A stretch of 5,417 nucleotides of DNA from positions 1-5,417 of the forward strand of contig NZ_JODM01000073.1 of NCBI RefSeq assembly GCF_000717995.1, given 5' to 3'. The DNA comes from Streptomyces violaceorubidus. GTDB taxonomy: Bacteria > Actinomycetota > Actinomycetes > Streptomycetales > Streptomycetaceae. The position numbers and the translations under genes were made by a program. The notes below the pieces were generated by a model, which was not told where the DNA came from, ran no database searches, and saw nothing but the letters and a program-made list of their open reading frames with translations. Below, piece by piece: positions 1 through 5,417 of the stretch (positions are counted from its first letter, which is position 1; every line of letters begins with the position of its first letter).

Positions 1-1
1 A

Positions 2-70
2 CACCGCAGCCCCATCGCTTACGAGAACTCCCTCCGAACGACATCAACTACGCTGACGCAAGCCGCATAA
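2..70 (+). CDS. IS3-family transposase (OrfB, DDE integrase), C-terminal 22 residues
   Basis: The frame starting at base 2 encodes HRSPIAYENSLRTTSTTLTQ followed by two alanines, and stops at TAA 68-70. IS3-family OrfB proteins of actinomycetes end in an H-S-x-L-G-x-x-S-P-x-x-Y-E block followed by a threonine- and alanine-rich tail; the SPIAYE here is the end of that block. The catalytic D,D,E residues would lie upstream of the window. The stop codon sits about 30 bp before the terminal inverted repeat edge, the normal arrangement in these elements. The fragment is too short for a subgroup assignment. Confidence 0.7.
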   Translation, partial: HRSPIAYENSLRTTSTTLTQAA

Positions 71-73
71 CCC

Positions 74-101
74 GTGTCCAGAAACCGGGGTCAAGACCCC
101 A
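74..101 (+). repeat. IS3-family right terminal inverted repeat
   Basis: The segment begins GTGTCCAG and ends TCAAGACCCCA, matching the style of IS3-family ends in high-GC actinobacteria (TGTCC near the inner part, CA at the tip). It contains a near-perfect hairpin, GGGGTC-AA-GACCCC at 87-100. Such palindromes at IS tips may serve in transposase recognition or block read-through. The partner repeat, expected to begin TGGGGTCTTGACC, is not in the window. Confidence 0.65.
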
Positions 102-863
102 GTGGCCACCGCGCGCGGGCAGGACCATCTGCTGCTACATCGGGTCAAGGACACCACCGAGTGGCTGAGCATGATGGACTGGAACACCGGCGAGTGGCGT
201 GAGCTCGAGCAGAACGCCAGCCGCGGTTTCGTGGACACCTCGGCGATCTGCTTCCTGCCGTTCGCGAATGTGGTGGGCCTCATGCCGGGTTCCGTGTCGG
301 CCCCGACCCACAAGGGGTTGGAGACCTGGCTGAATGAACTGCACCTCTTTCCCGACACCCGTCTGGCCATCCGGCCGGTGCTGTCCAAGGCCGAGGTCGA
401 ACGGCTGGGCACCGCGCAGGGGGCATCCCGTATCGAGATCAAGATCGGCAATCACAAGACATCGGCGCTGCGGGAGCGTACCGGCCGACTGGCGAAGTTC
501 CTGCGCCTGGCGCACGAGGCCTACGGAGACATCAACGTCACGATGATCATCAGCGTGCCGCGGGGGAAGGGCCGGGACGAGGACCGCCAAGCGCTTCTGG
601 ACGACCTCAGAGACATCGCTCCGGTGGCGCCTGGGGCGGCCGACCGCGCCCGTGCCCGGCTGGTGTTCGCTGAAGCCGACGGTCCTGAGCGTAGCCGCCT
701 GGTGGAACTGACGGAACACCACATCACGGCGAAACGGCGTGTCTCCGCGGTCGACGACGAGGGAAACTCCATCCGGATCTTGTCAGCGGTGGATGCGATC
801 CTTGACGTAGCGGCCGAGCACGAGGGCGAGCTGCGGGCAGCGGTGGGGGCTGACCTGGGCTGA
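102..863 (+). CDS. Soluble RexA-like protein, probably 5'-truncated by the IS3 element
   Basis: This 253-residue protein has no signal peptide or membrane segment and is predicted to be cytoplasmic. Its pattern follows lambda RexA from memory: a strand pair near the start (residues 8-24), a PFANVVGLM segment (53-61) where RexA has VEGDTIGFA, a SAPTHKGLETWL helix (66-77) where RexA has GPTTSDLTDFL, then LAIRPVL (88-94) against VQIEPLM, IEIKIG (111-116) against VKVEAKL, INVTMIISVP (144-153) and a final TEHHITAKRRVSAVDDEGN segment (204-222). RexA is known as a DNA-binding sensor acting with the RexB channel. The GTG at 102 abuts the IS3 tip, lacks a clear ribosome site, and the protein seems to lack about 30-40 N-terminal residues that RexA has, so it is likely truncated. 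It is followed after 3 nt by a membrane-protein gene. The fold match is a recalled comparison, not an alignment; an unrelated hypothetical protein remains possible. Confidence 0.6.
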   Translation: MATARGQDHLLLHRVKDTTEWLSMMDWNTGEWRELEQNASRGFVDTSAICFLPFANVVGLMPGSVSAPTHKGLETWLNELHLFPDTRLAIRPVLSKAEVERLGTAQGASRIEIKIGNHKTSALRERTGRLAKFLRLAHEAYGDINVTMIISVPRGKGRDEDRQALLDDLRDIAPVAPGAADRARARLVFAEADGPERSRLVELTEHHITAKRRVSAVDDEGNSIRILSAVDAILDVAAEHEGELRAAVGADLG

Positions 864-866
864 TAT

Positions 867-1433
867 GTGACAGGGGGCGGTGCGTTGAGCGTACGGGAGT
901 CCGTCGTCGACCGGTGGTCCGAAGCCGTGTGGTGGGACTACGTCATCGCCTTCCTGCTGTTGTCAGCGCATGTAGCAGTCGTTCGGAGCTGGGGGCGCGG
1001 TGACTGGCTGTCCTGGATCGAATCTGAGCAGCGCGTCTCGCTGTACGGGACCGCCGCCGGCGTTGTCTCCGCCATCGGTGGGTTGAGCTCGATCGCAATC
1101 TCCATCTACCTGTCCAGCAACGGCGAACGGATCCAGGCGGTACGCCGGCACTACCAGAACGAGCTACGCCGCAACTGGAAGGCCCTTCTCGTGGCAACCG
1201 CCCTTATCTGCATGGGCTGCCTGGCCGCACAAGGCCTGGACGACAAGGCGGACTCGCACTCGGCACGCTTCGTCTTCGAAGCCTCGATGGCGTTCGCATT
1301 CGTGCGCTTCCTACGAATGCTGTGGCTCCTCGACCGCATGATGGGCCTCAACGACCTCGATCAGAGCGCCCCTCCACCACGCCCAGCCCCCCGGTACGAC
1401 CCCGGCTGGCGTCAACGGAACCGGACCCCATAA
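867..1433 (+). CDS. Four-helix membrane protein, RexB-like candidate effector
   Basis: This 188-residue protein shows four hydrophobic segments at about residues 22-39, 59-82, 104-123 and 133-155. The loop between helices 2 and 3 is strongly basic (ERIQAVRRHYQNELRRNWK, 87-105), the last extramembrane loop is acidic (DDKAD), and the C-terminal tail (165-188) is rich in proline and arginine. By the positive-inside rule both termini face the cytoplasm. Size and topology suit RexB, a four-helix inner-membrane ion channel of about 144 aa, but no sequence identity is claimed. The gene starts 3 nt after the upstream stop, so the pair is coupled. The GTG at 867 is the longest start; a TTG at 885 has a better ribosome site, AGGGGGCGG at 872-880, and would remove six residues. 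If the pair is RexAB-like, this would be the membrane-depolarising effector. Confidence 0.65.
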   Translation: MTGGGALSVRESVVDRWSEAVWWDYVIAFLLLSAHVAVVRSWGRGDWLSWIESEQRVSLYGTAAGVVSAIGGLSSIAISIYLSSNGERIQAVRRHYQNELRRNWKALLVATALICMGCLAAQGLDDKADSHSARFVFEASMAFAFVRFLRMLWLLDRMMGLNDLDQSAPPPRPAPRYDPGWRQRNRTP

Positions 1434-1439
1434 CAGCGT

Positions 1440-1458
1440 CGCGTGGGAGCCACACGCG
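1440..1458. terminator. Possible bidirectional terminator stem-loop between convergent genes
   Basis: CGCGTG (1440-1445) and CACGCG (1453-1458) form a 6-bp GC-only stem with a 7-nt loop, 6 nt after the stop of the membrane-protein gene and 34 nt beyond the stop of the convergent transposon operon. There is no U tract, which is common for actinomycete terminators. The stem is short, so the assignment is tentative. Confidence 0.35.
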
Positions 1459-1492
1459 CAAGAACGTCGCACGGCGAGGCAGAGGCCCCAGG

Positions 1493-2701
1493 TCAGTACA
1501 AGCGTGAGCGGGGTCCGTAATCGGGCGGCGGCCACCCCTTCTTGTACGCATCGATCGTGCGCCGGGTATGGGGCGGAGGGTGAGGGCAGCCCTGCATGAG
1601 GTCGGGCTCTCGCATCGCCCAGGACAGGGCGTAGTGGGCGGGGCTGAAGGGCCAGATCGTTTTCGGCGGCTTCGCCGAGGCGCGTGAGCCCTTGCGCCGC
1701 TTGGGGCGGGGCGGCTGGGGCGGGCGCAGCTTGCAGCTTTCGGCGAAGTCCGTCAGGTAGGGCAGGCCGGTGCTGCCCAGGGGGTCGGTGAACAGTGCGC
1801 CGTCGGTTCCGGCGGCAAGCCGCCAGATGAAGGCGGCGGCCAGCAGCAGGGGGCGTGCCCAGGCGGGGACGTGGTGGGTCATGCAGCCCTGGCGCAGTCC
1901 GTCGTCGTGGAGGGTGAGGGTGGAGGCGTCCGGAGCGAGGTCGCGGACGTGGGCGGTGGCCAGTTGCGTGACGGAGGCCGCGGTGAAGACGGCGGTGGCC
2001 AGCTCGGCAGCCAGGTGAGGGTGGACGGTGGCGCGGTGCAGCCGATGAGCGACCTCGGCCTCGGTGACAGCCGGGAGGACGGGTGCGAAGAAGTCACGGT
2101 CCTCGGCCATGGGCGCCTTGCACTGGCAGGGGCGGGTGGCGGAGTCGAAAGCGCTGAGCGTGGTCAGGGCGGGCAGATTGAGCCACCGGTTGGCCAACGG
2201 CCTGCGCGTGGCGGGTTCCGGTGGCGTGGCGGTGGGCGGTTCTGCCGCGGGCAGGAGGGCGGCCGCCTCCGCGACATGGTGGGCAACGCCGGCCAGGGCT
2301 CGCTCGACGGACGCGGGAACGTGGCGTGTGTGGCAGACCAGAGCCAGCCGGCAACCGGTGCGGTGGCGCAGCTGCAGCAAGGCCTTGAGGCGGTGAGGGG
2401 TGAGGAAGTGGGCGCGCAGGAGCATCAGGTGGCTGGTGCTGGTGGCGAGGATCCAGGCCGCCGCCAGGGTCCAGGCGGGGGCCGTGTCGAGCTGGCGGTA
2501 GCCGGGTACGGGTACGGGCTTGTCCAGGGCGGCGAGGATGTCGTAGGCCAGGGTGAGACTGGAGTCGGTGCCGGGTGTGGGGTGGACGGTGAGTCTTCCG
2601 GCTTCGGGGGCGTGTACGGCCAGGGCGGCGCGGGTGTGGACCAGGTCGTCGCCGGGGTCGAGGATGACGGTGACCGGGGACGGGTTGTCGCAGCTGAGCA
2701 T
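1493..2701 (-). CDS. Unknown third transposon protein; degenerate ATPase-like plus recombinase-like halves
   Basis: This 402-residue protein is not recognised by name. Its ATG overlaps the coupling zone of the ATPase gene (2 nt after that stop) and has no clear ribosome site, indicating translational coupling and a role in transposition. Residues 92-125, beginning LMLLRAHFLTPHRLKALL and ending LALVCHT, match the rhythm of the neighbouring ATPase's Walker B to sensor segment, but RAH replaces DEA and no P-loop is present. After a proline-rich linker (151-168) and a CxC pair (C192, C194), residues 230-325 resemble the core of a tyrosine recombinase: a VTQLATAHVRDL helix and turn, a strand, HHVP, a long helix, then ALFTDPLG. 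The box I arginine and the HxxR box are missing. A basic stretch KRRKGSR (334-340) may bind DNA. It occupies the slot of TniQ/TnsD, so target selection or complex assembly is an inferred role. Confidence 0.8.
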   Translation of the reverse strand: MLSCDNPSPVTVILDPGDDLVHTRAALAVHAPEAGRLTVHPTPGTDSSLTLAYDILAALDKPVPVPGYRQLDTAPAWTLAAAWILATSTSHLMLLRAHFLTPHRLKALLQLRHRTGCRLALVCHTRHVPASVERALAGVAHHVAEAAALLPAAEPPTATPPEPATRRPLANRWLNLPALTTLSAFDSATRPCQCKAPMAEDRDFFAPVLPAVTEAEVAHRLHRATVHPHLAAELATAVFTAASVTQLATAHVRDLAPDASTLTLHDDGLRQGCMTHHVPAWARPLLLAAAFIWRLAAGTDGALFTDPLGSTGLPYLTDFAESCKLRPPQPPRPKRRKGSRASAKPPKTIWPFSPAHYALSWAMREPDLMQGCPHPPPHTRRTIDAYKKGWPPPDYGPRSRLY

Positions 2702-2703
2702 GG

Positions 2704-3486
2704 TCAGACCGGCTGCCGGGTGGAGAGTTTGCTGTAGGCCCAGCGCAGCAGTTCCTCATCCACGCTGGTGCGGCCGGTCTCCTTCAGGCCGGTCACCAGG
2801 TGGTGGGTGATCTTCGCCCAGGCCCGGAAGTTTCCGTGCGCGGCCTCCTGGTCGCAGACCGCGATCAGGTCGGGGTCCGCCTCTTCCCATACGGGGTGGA
2901 AGGCGGGGATGACGGTGAGGACCTCGTCCAGGGGCATGCGGCCGATCTCCTGCCAGGCATAGACCCGGGATTCGAGCATCGGCTCGCTCTGCAGCATCTC
3001 GAAGCAGCCGTTGCCGCCGGTGAAGATGATGGTGAGGTCGGATGCGGTGTCGTCCCACAGGTAGCGCAGGTACTCAAAGCACAGCTTCGACAGCCACTGC
3101 GCCTCGTCACAGACCAGAATCCGCGGCTCCTCCAGCGCTCCGCGCAGCATGCGGTCGAACTCGATCGCGTGCGCCGGCGGACGGCCCGGCAGGCCCAGGG
3201 CGTGGAACAGCTCGTGGCGCAGGTCCCGGGTGGAGGGGCGGGCCCGGAACTGGATCCGGCGCGCCAATGACGGCGCGAGCTCACGCAGGGAAGCGTTGAC
3301 CGCAAAGGATTTGCCGTTGCCGGCCTGTCCGTAGATGCAGATCATCGCCTTCGCCTCGATCGCGGCCCGGATGTTCTCCCGCGCCGCCAGCAGCGCCCGG
3401 GTGGAGACGATCTGTGCGCCAGGCAGGCGCATGAAGTGATCCTCACGCTCCCCAGGCAGACGCCCCTTGCGTTCAGTGGTAGCCAT
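2704..3486 (-). CDS. tnsC: TnsC/TniB/MuB-type AAA+ transposition ATPase
   Basis: This 260-residue protein has a Walker A motif GQAGNGKS at residues 53-60 and a Walker B motif ILVCDEAQ at 123-130 with D127 and E128. A sensor-1-like strand IIFTGGN follows at 153-159 and a possible arginine finger lies in LESRVYAW (R174). The remaining C-terminal part is a helical lid domain. Family members bind DNA as ATP-dependent filaments or rings, choose or immunise target DNA and activate the DDE transposase. The size is near MuB (about 310 aa) and TniB (about 300 aa). The ATG at 3486 is preceded by GAGGAG with 9-nt spacing. The symbol is used in the family sense; MuB-type or TniB would be equally acceptable names. 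IstB of IS21 is less likely because the motifs and gene context differ. Confidence 0.88.
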   Translation of the reverse strand: MATTERKGRLPGEREDHFMRLPGAQIVSTRALLAARENIRAAIEAKAMICIYGQAGNGKSFAVNASLRELAPSLARRIQFRARPSTRDLRHELFHALGLPGRPPAHAIEFDRMLRGALEEPRILVCDEAQWLSKLCFEYLRYLWDDTASDLTIIFTGGNGCFEMLQSEPMLESRVYAWQEIGRMPLDEVLTVIPAFHPVWEEADPDLIAVCDQEAAHGNFRAWAKITHHLVTGLKETGRTSVDEELLRWAYSKLSTRQPV

Positions 3487-3492
3487 CCGAAG

Positions 3493-5181
3493 TCACTCCT
3501 CGTGCGAAGCGGGGGCGGTGCCGTCTACGTCATCGGGCGCCGGGGAGCGCGGCACGGTATCCGGGCGGGGGCGGGGGTGGATCCAGCCTGTGGGAGGGTC
3601 CCGGGGCGGGATCAGGTCTGGCAGCGCGCGGGCGGCCAGGTCGGCCGCCTTCGCGGAGGCGATCTCCGTCCGGGCCTGCTGCCCGGTGATCGCCCGCCGC
3701 GGACGAGGAACATCCGGTGTAGTGGTGGCCGTATAGCGGGTACGGCGCAGCTTCTCCGCCGCCTTCAAGTCGGCCTTCAATGCGCGGGCCTTCTTCTCCC
3801 TGACCGAGCTGAGCGCTCTGCGCTGCTCGAGTGTCGCTTCCTCGGCCAGGTACGCGGTTCCCAGGTGCTGGTCTGGATGCTCGGCCGAGAAGACCTCGAT
3901 CTGGCCGTCGTAGTGCGGCAGATACCGCAGCCGCACGCGTGTGCCGACATGGCCGACCATCCACGCAGCGATGTAGAACCGGCGCCGCCATCTGACACCG
4001 CTCGTCGACATCTTCCGTACCCTGCCGTCATCCTCCAGGGCGAAGAACGCCAGTTGCTCCTCGGGCACGTCCTCCAGAGAAGTCGCGTCTGCTTCCCATG
4101 CCTGACGCGGCGTCCTGTTGTCCTCGAGGCCTGCCGGGTGGTGCTCGGCGTTCCACCAAGCCACCCAGTCCAGCAGCGCCTTTACGAAGTCCGCGAAGGA
4201 CAGCAAGTCGCCCACCTCCTCGCGGCGATGCACCCCCAGGGGGCGGGCGCGGCGGGTGTAGCCCGGAAGCGAGACCAGGAACATCTCCTCCACCGCGCTG
4301 TTCAGTGCCTCGATGGTGCCCTTGCGGTAGGGCGTATACGCCGGCAAATCCTCCACCGGCACCGCGAAACCGCCCAACGCACGCACCACCGTCCGGCACA
4401 GAAACTCCTTGCCCCGGTCCACCCGCACCCTGCCGGGCAGACCACCGAACGGCCCGTAAGGCCCGGCACGGCTAATGCCCGTCCGCAGCGCCGCCAGCAC
4501 CGCGTCACGCCCCGGCTCATGCGGAGTGACCGCCACCCCCACGATCACCTTCGTCGCCACATCGACGAACCACGTCACCCACGGGCACACCACCTGCCCC
4601 TCGACGTCCACCCGCACCGGGACCCGCTTGTGATCACCCTCCCAGCAGGCATTTCGGTACACCGGCGGCCGCTTCCCGAACACGTCATGCCGCCGACGGC
4701 CTGCCTCACCCGACCGCAACCCCACCCGCTCCCCCACCGACAGATCCCGCACCACCGCACGGTGGAGAACCGAGAGAGACGGGACCGGATCCGGTGAAGG
4801 GGCCCTCGCCGCACGGGCGGCAAGCTCACGGTGCACCGCAGAGACATTCCCACCCCACAGCGCAAGAAGCTCCCGGATCTCCCGCGTCACAGTGAACCGC
4901 GGACGCGGCCGCGGCCCTGTCCTGCCCTCACGACGCGCCACCGACAGCCAGTTCCACACCGTACGCTCCGAGACGCACAGCGCGGACGCCACCAAACGCA
5001 CATGCGCCGTAGTCAGCTCGTCCCGTCCATCCAGAGCGAGCAGCCGACGCACAGCGCTCTCACGGCTCACTCCAGCCGGAACCGCCACATCACCAGAGCG
5101 AGACCCCTCCCCTGCGTCCACCAGCCCACCCCCTGACACGCCACCCGTCAGACGCAGACTGACCCCCGCCACGAGACACAC
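3493..5181 (-). CDS. tnsB: TnsB/TniA/MuA-type DDE transposase (rve core, Mu transposase C-terminal domain)
   Basis: This 562-residue protein has an N-terminal helix-turn-helix region (about 56-83, with ALCVSERTVWNWLSVARREG) and a second helical DNA-binding segment (about 96-125). The RNase H-like core follows: D183 in WEGDHKRVPV, D255 in VRVDRGKEF and E291 in RKGTIEALN. D255 and E291 are separated by 35 residues, the classic DD(35)E spacing, so the enzyme looks active. A Mu-type beta-barrel region lies at about 375-430 (YDGQIEVF), then a charged helical stretch (445-482) and a proline-rich tail ending HEE, the part that in TnsB and MuA contacts the ATPase. It cuts transposon 3' ends and joins them to target DNA. 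The start is uncertain: GTG 5181 is the longest, but GTG 5121 has GGGGGT upstream, and GTG 5088 would begin just before the first clearly structured region. Confidence 0.9.
   Translation of the reverse strand: MCLVAGVSLRLTGGVSGGGLVDAGEGSRSGDVAVPAGVSRESAVRRLLALDGRDELTTAHVRLVASALCVSERTVWNWLSVARREGRTGPRPRPRFTVTREIRELLALWGGNVSAVHRELAARAARAPSPDPVPSLSVLHRAVVRDLSVGERVGLRSGEAGRRRHDVFGKRPPVYRNACWEGDHKRVPVRVDVEGQVVCPWVTWFVDVATKVIVGVAVTPHEPGRDAVLAALRTGISRAGPYGPFGGLPGRVRVDRGKEFLCRTVVRALGGFAVPVEDLPAYTPYRKGTIEALNSAVEEMFLVSLPGYTRRARPLGVHRREEVGDLLSFADFVKALLDWVAWWNAEHHPAGLEDNRTPRQAWEADATSLEDVPEEQLAFFALEDDGRVRKMSTSGVRWRRRFYIAAWMVGHVGTRVRLRYLPHYDGQIEVFSAEHPDQHLGTAYLAEEATLEQRRALSSVREKKARALKADLKAAEKLRRTRYTATTTPDVPRPRRAITGQQARTEIASAKAADLAARALPDLIPPRDPPTGWIHPRPRPDTVPRSPAPDDVDGTAPASHEE
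3496..3501 (-). promoter_or_regulatory. Ribosome binding site of the tnsC-like gene
   Basis: GAGGAG on the - strand lies 9 nt before the ATG at 3486 and sits inside the last codons of the transposase gene, directly before its TGA. This fixes the ATPase start and shows that its translation is coupled to the end of the transposase gene. Confidence 0.7.
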
Positions 5182-5197
5182 GAGGCAACACGCCGCA

Positions 5198-5224
5198 TGA
5201 CATCACTCCAAGAAGTGACATCAC
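5198..5224. repeat. Two direct copies of TGACATCAC upstream of the transposase start
   Basis: TGACATCAC occurs at 5198-5206 and again at 5216-5224, 18 bp apart. The second copy extends to GTGACATCAC, a dyad of GTGA and TCAC around CA. The nearest copy is 17 bp from the longest transposase start codon. Position and symmetry suit an operator or a transposase binding site that would let the transposase control its own expression. A third partial copy, ACATCA, lies at the window's right edge (5412-5417). Confidence 0.45.
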
Positions 5225-5271
5225 CGCGATACAGGCACATCCCGAAACCCTCTACCGCTATAGACCCGGCA

Positions 5272-5330
5272 TCAGGATCACCCACACTTCAGCAGCACTC
5301 TTCAGTCCCGAATCAGCGCGGCGCCTTCAG
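5272..5330. repeat. Cluster of TCAG repeats, three of them CTTCAG
   Basis: TCAG occurs at 5272, 5289, 5302, 5313 and 5327, at intervals of 17, 13, 11 and 14 bp. The copies at 5289, 5302 and 5327 are within CTTCAG (5287-5292, 5300-5305, 5325-5330). Spacing near one helical turn could place bound proteins on one face of the DNA, as at transposon ends with multiple transposase sites. The motif is short and could recur by chance. Confidence 0.3.
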
Positions 5331-5417
5331 CAACCGACCAACCCACCCGCGACCACCAGGCACAACCCGACACTGCAAACAAAACACCGACCACTGAAAA
5401 CCAAAAGCCGAACATCA

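Larger units (their letters stand above)
1..101 (+). mobile_element. Right end of an IS3-family insertion sequence (left part outside window)
   Basis: The first 101 bases combine the tail of an IS3-type transposase with a terminal repeat that ends in CA, the usual 3' terminal dinucleotide of IS3 elements. The next gene begins directly at base 102, so 101 is the likely junction between the IS and flanking DNA. The left end is outside the window, so the flanking target duplication expected for this family cannot be checked. The family assignment rests on a short C-terminal peptide and the terminal repeat style; the precise IS name cannot be given. Confidence 0.72.
1493..5417 (-). mobile_element. 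Core of a Tn7/Tn5053/Mu-like transposon (tnsB-tnsC-third gene), ends not delimited
   Basis: Three genes read leftward with 6-nt and 2-nt gaps: DDE transposase with Mu-type C-terminal domain, AAA+ ATPase, and a 402-aa unknown. In Tn5053 and Tn7 the transposase operon begins close to one transposon end and reads inward, so here one end should lie at or beyond 5182-5417 and the other at unknown distance to the left. No TnsA, TniQ/TnsD or resolvase gene is present in the window. The + strand module at 102-1433 would then be cargo. Exact ends and target duplication cannot be seen. Confidence 0.7.
5182..5417. other. Non-coding upstream region of the transposon operon, probable regulatory and end region
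   Basis: No convincing gene is present. The region has lower GC than the rest, becoming A-rich on the + strand near 5375-5410, and holds short repeats listed separately. It should contain the promoter of the transposase operon; TATAGC and TAGAGG hexamers on the - strand near 5250-5263 are candidates but have no clear -35 partner, so no promoter is called. It may include transposase-binding sites of the right end, but no unambiguous terminal TGT/ACA inverted repeat can be fixed without the opposite end. Confidence 0.45.

Noticed and set aside
1434..1492. Transposon left end in the gap between convergent genes
   Set aside because: The 59 bp contain only a short stem-loop and no repeat resembling the TCAG, CCGA or TGACATCAC boxes near the right side.
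1871..2737. + strand open frame of 288 codons opposite the third transposon gene
   Set aside because: The translation is dominated by glycine and valine with no domain pattern, and it spans the tnsC/third gene junction on the opposite strand; it is a compositional artefact.
3436..4797. Long + strand open frame of 453 codons opposite the transposase gene
   Set aside because: It is antisense to a transposase with intact catalytic motifs; its translation is arginine-, proline- and histidine-rich low-complexity sequence typical of a high-GC shadow frame.
2704..5181. IS21-type IstA/IstB assignment
   Set aside because: The transposase carries a Mu-type C-terminal domain, the ATPase resembles TnsC/MuB rather than IstB, and a third coupled gene is present, which IS21 lacks.
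5197..5397. Small + strand open frame of 66 codons upstream of the transposase
   Set aside because: It has no ribosome binding site, no hydrophobic or domain pattern, and overlaps the repeat-bearing regulatory region; it lies in lower-GC, non-coding-like DNA.
1493..5417. CRISPR-associated transposon
   Set aside because: There is no Cas gene, no CRISPR array and no TniQ in the window, so nothing supports RNA-guided targeting.

Overview
This is high-GC DNA with strong G/C preference at third codon positions, frequent GTG starts and short or overlapping gene junctions, as in Streptomyces or a close actinomycete. Everything in it looks accessory: two mobile elements and one small two-gene module.

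Layout. Positions 1-101 are the right end of an IS3-family insertion sequence: the last 22 codons of its transposase and its terminal inverted repeat ending in CA. Immediately to its right, on the + strand, are two tightly linked genes: a soluble protein of about 253 aa (102-863) and a four-helix membrane protein of 188 aa (867-1433). Together they resemble, at the level of pattern and architecture, the RexA/RexB abortive-infection pair of phage lambda. The soluble gene appears to have lost its first few dozen codons to the IS3 insertion.

A 59-bp gap with a small stem-loop separates this module from a convergent three-gene operon on the - strand (5181 to 1493). That operon encodes a TnsB/TniA/MuA-type DDE transposase (562 aa), a TnsC/TniB/MuB-type AAA+ ATPase (260 aa) and an unrecognised 402-aa protein in the place where TniQ/TnsD would be expected. 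The genes lie 6 and 2 nt apart, so they are almost certainly cotranscribed and translationally coupled. No TnsA endonuclease and no TniQ are visible.

The third protein reads like a fusion of two decayed domains: an N-terminal half patterned like an AAA+ ATPase without P-loop or Walker B acids, and a C-terminal half patterned like a tyrosine-recombinase catalytic domain without its catalytic residues. This is the most unusual part of the transposition machinery.

Positions 5182-5417, upstream of the transposase, hold no convincing gene. They carry two TGACATCAC repeats next to the start codon and a run of TCAG/CTTCAG repeats, which could be operator or transposase-binding sites near the transposon's right end. 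Because the tns operon reads inward from that end, and no opposite end is seen between 1434 and 1492, the RexAB-like pair probably lies inside the transposon as cargo. No tRNA, rRNA, CRISPR array or riboswitch was seen.
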